A stretch of DNA of 5,578 nucleotides from Opitutia bacterium. GTDB lineage: Bacteria; Verrucomicrobiota; Verrucomicrobiia; Opitutales; Opitutaceae. This document shows positions 3,888 through 5,578 of the stretch, in pieces (the stretch's first letter is position 1; the number at the start of each line of letters is the position of its first letter). The position numbers and the translations under genes were made by a program. A model generated the notes under the pieces. The model was not told the DNA's origin. It ran no database searches and saw nothing but the letters and a program-made list of their open reading frames with translations. The DNA is taken from NCBI GenBank assembly GCA_003157575.1, contig PMKA01000397.1, forward strand, positions 1 to 5,578, read 5' to 3'.

Positions 3888-5153
3888 TCAGGCGGCGGGA
3901 CGGACGGGAAGCGTCAACAGGACGCGGGCGCCTTTTCCGGGAGCGGAGGTGATTTTGAGCGAACCGCCCATCGCAGCCGCCCGGGCCTGCATGTTCGCCA
4001 GACCGTGACCCTGGCCGCCGGAGGCCGAGGGATCGAACCCGCCGCCGTCGTCCTGCACCGCGAGGACAACAGTATCGTCACTCCGGCGCGCCTGAAGTGT
4101 GATATTTCGGGCGCCGCCGTGGCGGACGCTGTTGCTCACGGCTTCACGCAAAAGGCTGACCACTTCGGCGGTCTGCTCCGCCGCGATCAGTCCTGTCGCC
4201 TCCGGCTCGAGGTCCCGCACGAGCTTCAGGGAGCCTGTTTCCAGCTGTGCAGCGAGCATGGCCTCGATCGCCTCGACGAACGGCATGCGACGGACAGCCT
4301 CCGGCTCGAGGTCCTTGAGATAGGAACGGACTTCACGATTGAGGCGGCGCAATTCCGCGATGCACTGGTCGAGACGCCGTCCGGTTGCGGCGTCCCCGTC
4401 CGCGGGCACGGCCCGCCTGACCGCCTCGAGGGAGAGACTCACCGCGTAGAGAGTCTGACAAATGTTGTCGTGGAGGTCGCGGCCCAGCTGCACACGCGCC
4501 TGCATCGAGCGGTCGAGGAGCGTGCGGCTGAGCTCCAGATCTTCCTGGACCCTCTGGCGCGCGCCCGCCTCCTGTTGGAGCGCCTCGCCCTGTTCGACGG
4601 AAATTCGGGCGAAATGCTCCATGCCCAGCATGTCGGAACGCGCATCGGGCGCCTCCGGTCCCGTGCCGGCGTCAGCGGCCGACCTGTGATGAAACGCGAT
4701 GAGAAGCGACACGGCGATCACGACCAGCGCGAGCAGCACGACGGCGGCAAGCATCTTCTGGTGCAGGGCGATCAGGCGGCTGGCCGCCGGCGCCGGGAAA
4801 GTGACCCGTGCATGAAGTCCGGAAGCGTCGGACAACGGATAATCGAAGGCGAGGTAACCGGCCTGAAGGACGGGACCGGTGCCGGCCGGCCCGCCCGCGT
4901 CATGCTCCGAATGCAGCACAACGGTCCCGCCGAGCAATGCGCCCAGCTCCCGGAGGAATGACTCGTCCCAGGCATCCGGGGCGCGGTGCGTGATTGCCAG
5001 CGCCTGGGCAAACTGGGCCCGCCGCGCCGCGACAGTGTCGGCCTGAAAACGCCGGGTTTCCTTCTGCAGCCACGCCTGACCGGCGATGGCCACCGCGAGG
5101 AAAGTCAGGAGTGGAATCAGCGCGAGGCCGAGGTTGCGTGTAAAGGGCTGCAT
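3888..5153 (-). CDS. Membrane sensor histidine kinase, NarL/DesK type (HisKA_3 + HATPase_c)
   Basis: The 421-residue product has the layout of a two-component sensor. A transmembrane helix at about 7-25 is followed by a periplasmic or extracytoplasmic domain of about 108 residues (26-133) with no family I recognise. A second membrane helix lies at 134-154 and a coiled-coil-like linker at about 175-220. The HisKA_3 dimerisation domain carries the phosphoacceptor His228 in LGRDLHDNICQTLYA. The ATPase domain has the N-box LREAVSNSVRHGGA (Asn341), the G1 box DDGGGFD (368-374) and the G2 box GHGLANMQARA (382-392). This H-box type normally phosphorylates a LuxR/NarL-type response regulator, which is not in the window. 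I chose ATG 5153 because the first membrane helix begins there; the open frame runs on upstream to 5444 but overlaps ilvD and reads as arginine- and proline-rich noise. No good ribosome-binding site is visible. The signal is unknown. Confidence 0.9.
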   Translation of the reverse strand: MQPFTRNLGLALIPLLTFLAVAIAGQAWLQKETRRFQADTVAARRAQFAQALAITHRAPDAWDESFLRELGALLGGTVVLHSEHDAGGPAGTGPVLQAGYLAFDYPLSDASGLHARVTFPAPAASRLIALHQKMLAAVVLLALVVIAVSLLIAFHHRSAADAGTGPEAPDARSDMLGMEHFARISVEQGEALQQEAGARQRVQEDLELSRTLLDRSMQARVQLGRDLHDNICQTLYAVSLSLEAVRRAVPADGDAATGRRLDQCIAELRRLNREVRSYLKDLEPEAVRRMPFVEAIEAMLAAQLETGSLKLVRDLEPEATGLIAAEQTAEVVSLLREAVSNSVRHGGARNITLQARRSDDTVVLAVQDDGGGFDPSASGGQGHGLANMQARAAAMGGSLKITSAPGKGARVLLTLPVRPAA

Positions 5154-5231
5154 GGGAGAGGCCCGCCTGACCTGTCTGCGGACGCCGCCGGGATGTGGGC
5201 CGAACGATCCGGATTGAGGATTGGTGCTAAC

Positions 5232-5258
5232 GGCTGTCGGACTTGCGTTCCGGCAGCC
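5232..5258 (-). terminator. Imperfect stem-loop just after the ilvD stop
   Basis: GGCTGTCGG (5232-5240) and CCGGCAGCC (5250-5258) are inverted repeats with one mismatch around a 9-nt loop, starting 2 nt beyond the ilvD stop codon. In the minus-strand RNA the mismatch is C-A, splitting the stem into 5 + 3 bp. No T-run follows, so it is a plausible but weak 3'-end structure. Confidence 0.35.
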
Positions 5259-5260
5259 TG

Positions 5261-5578
5261 CTAAGCGCTGAGCGTGGCGCCCTTGCTGGCGTTGCTCACC
5301 TGCTTGCGGTAGCGGGCGAGCCAGCCGGTGAGCGGCTGCTCGAGGGGCTTCCAGGTCTTGCGGCGCTCGGCGAGCACGGCTGCGTCGACGAGGATGTCGA
5401 TGCGCCGGTTCGGGAAGTCGATGCGCAGGCGGTCGCCTTCGCACAGGATGCCGATCGGGCCGCCCTCGGCCGCCTCGGGGGAGACGTGGCCGATGCAGGC
5501 GCCTGCCGTGCCGCCGCTGAAGCGGCCGTCGGTGATGAGCGCGACCTTGTCGCCCAGGCCCATGCCGACGATGTAGCT
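5261..5578 (-). CDS. ilvD: Dihydroxy-acid dehydratase, C-terminal part (5' end outside window)
   Basis: The last 105 residues of the Fe-S enzyme that converts 2,3-dihydroxyisovalerate (or 2,3-dihydroxy-3-methylvalerate) to the 2-keto acid, the shared third step of valine, leucine and isoleucine synthesis. The family block [17 protein letters not shown] (10-26 counting from the window edge) contains the serine of the GRFSGG motif thought to act as catalytic base. It is followed by [14 protein letters not shown] (29-42) and a C-terminal tail of [17 protein letters not shown] type (76-92). The frame is open to the window edge, so the iron-sulphur cysteines and the start lie beyond it. The related sugar-acid dehydratase Edd shares the fold, but the [13 protein letters not shown] and ASKGA endings are typical of IlvD. 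The kinase gene follows 107 bp downstream on the same strand, without obvious functional link. Confidence 0.95.
   Translation of the reverse strand, partial: SYIVGMGLGDKVALITDGRFSGGTAGACIGHVSPEAAEGGPIGILCEGDRLRIDFPNRRIDILVDAAVLAERRKTWKPLEQPLTGWLARYRKQVSNASKGATLSA

Noticed and set aside
2470..4008. A 512-codon open frame on the plus strand across the glucosidase gene.
   Set aside because: It is the antisense shadow of a GC-rich gene with clear GH1 motifs on the other strand; its translation shows no family pattern and crosses the intergenic gap.
3735..4961. A 408-codon plus-strand open frame across the kinase gene.
   Set aside because: The minus strand encodes the complete histidine kinase with all boxes; this frame is its shadow.
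5154..5444. A 97-codon N-terminal extension of the histidine kinase.
   Set aside because: It overlaps the ilvD coding region on the same strand in another frame, reads as arginine- and proline-rich sequence, and the first membrane helix starts only after the ATG at 5153.

Overview
The window reads as chromosomal DNA of a GC-rich bacterium. The residues of ClpC, IlvD and the NarL-type kinase, the weak Shine-Dalgarno signals, and the remnant of a REP-associated transposase would fit a verrucomicrobium of the Opitutus group. That assignment is a guess from remembered family sequences and is not tested.

Layout. (1) 1-510 (+): 3' end of clpC, the ClpP-associated AAA+ unfoldase. (2) 511-940: 430 bp with no intact gene. 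It holds two tandem stem-loops right behind clpC, a 10-bp-phased CGAAT repeat, a decayed start of a REP-associated tyrosine transposase, and the GCAAAGTTTGACCCC motif that I associate with such elements. (3) 941-1510 (-): a chloramphenicol-phosphotransferase-like P-loop kinase in DNA of clearly lower GC than the flanks. (4) 1511-1769: a divergent intergenic region with direct and inverted repeats that can pair in mutually exclusive ways. (5) 1770-2356 (+): a vapBC-type toxin-antitoxin pair (AbrB-fold antitoxin, PIN-domain toxin) whose genes overlap by 4 bp. (6) 2386-3744 (-): a cytoplasmic GH1 beta-glucosidase, convergent with vapC. (7) 3888-5153 (-): a membrane-bound NarL/DesK-type sensor histidine kinase with no response regulator in the window. 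(8) 5261-5578 (-): 3' end of ilvD (dihydroxy-acid dehydratase).

Functionally, clpC, ilvD, the glucosidase and the kinase look like resident genes. The 511-2356 stretch (transposase remnant, CPT-like kinase, toxin-antitoxin pair, repeats) looks like a small accessory patch inserted between them. I see no complete new multi-gene system. The points most worth a second look are the transposase remnant with its nearby stem-loops, the competing hairpin arms at 1539-1670, the possible 10-codon leader overlapping the CPT-like start, and the altered acid/base motif of the glucosidase.
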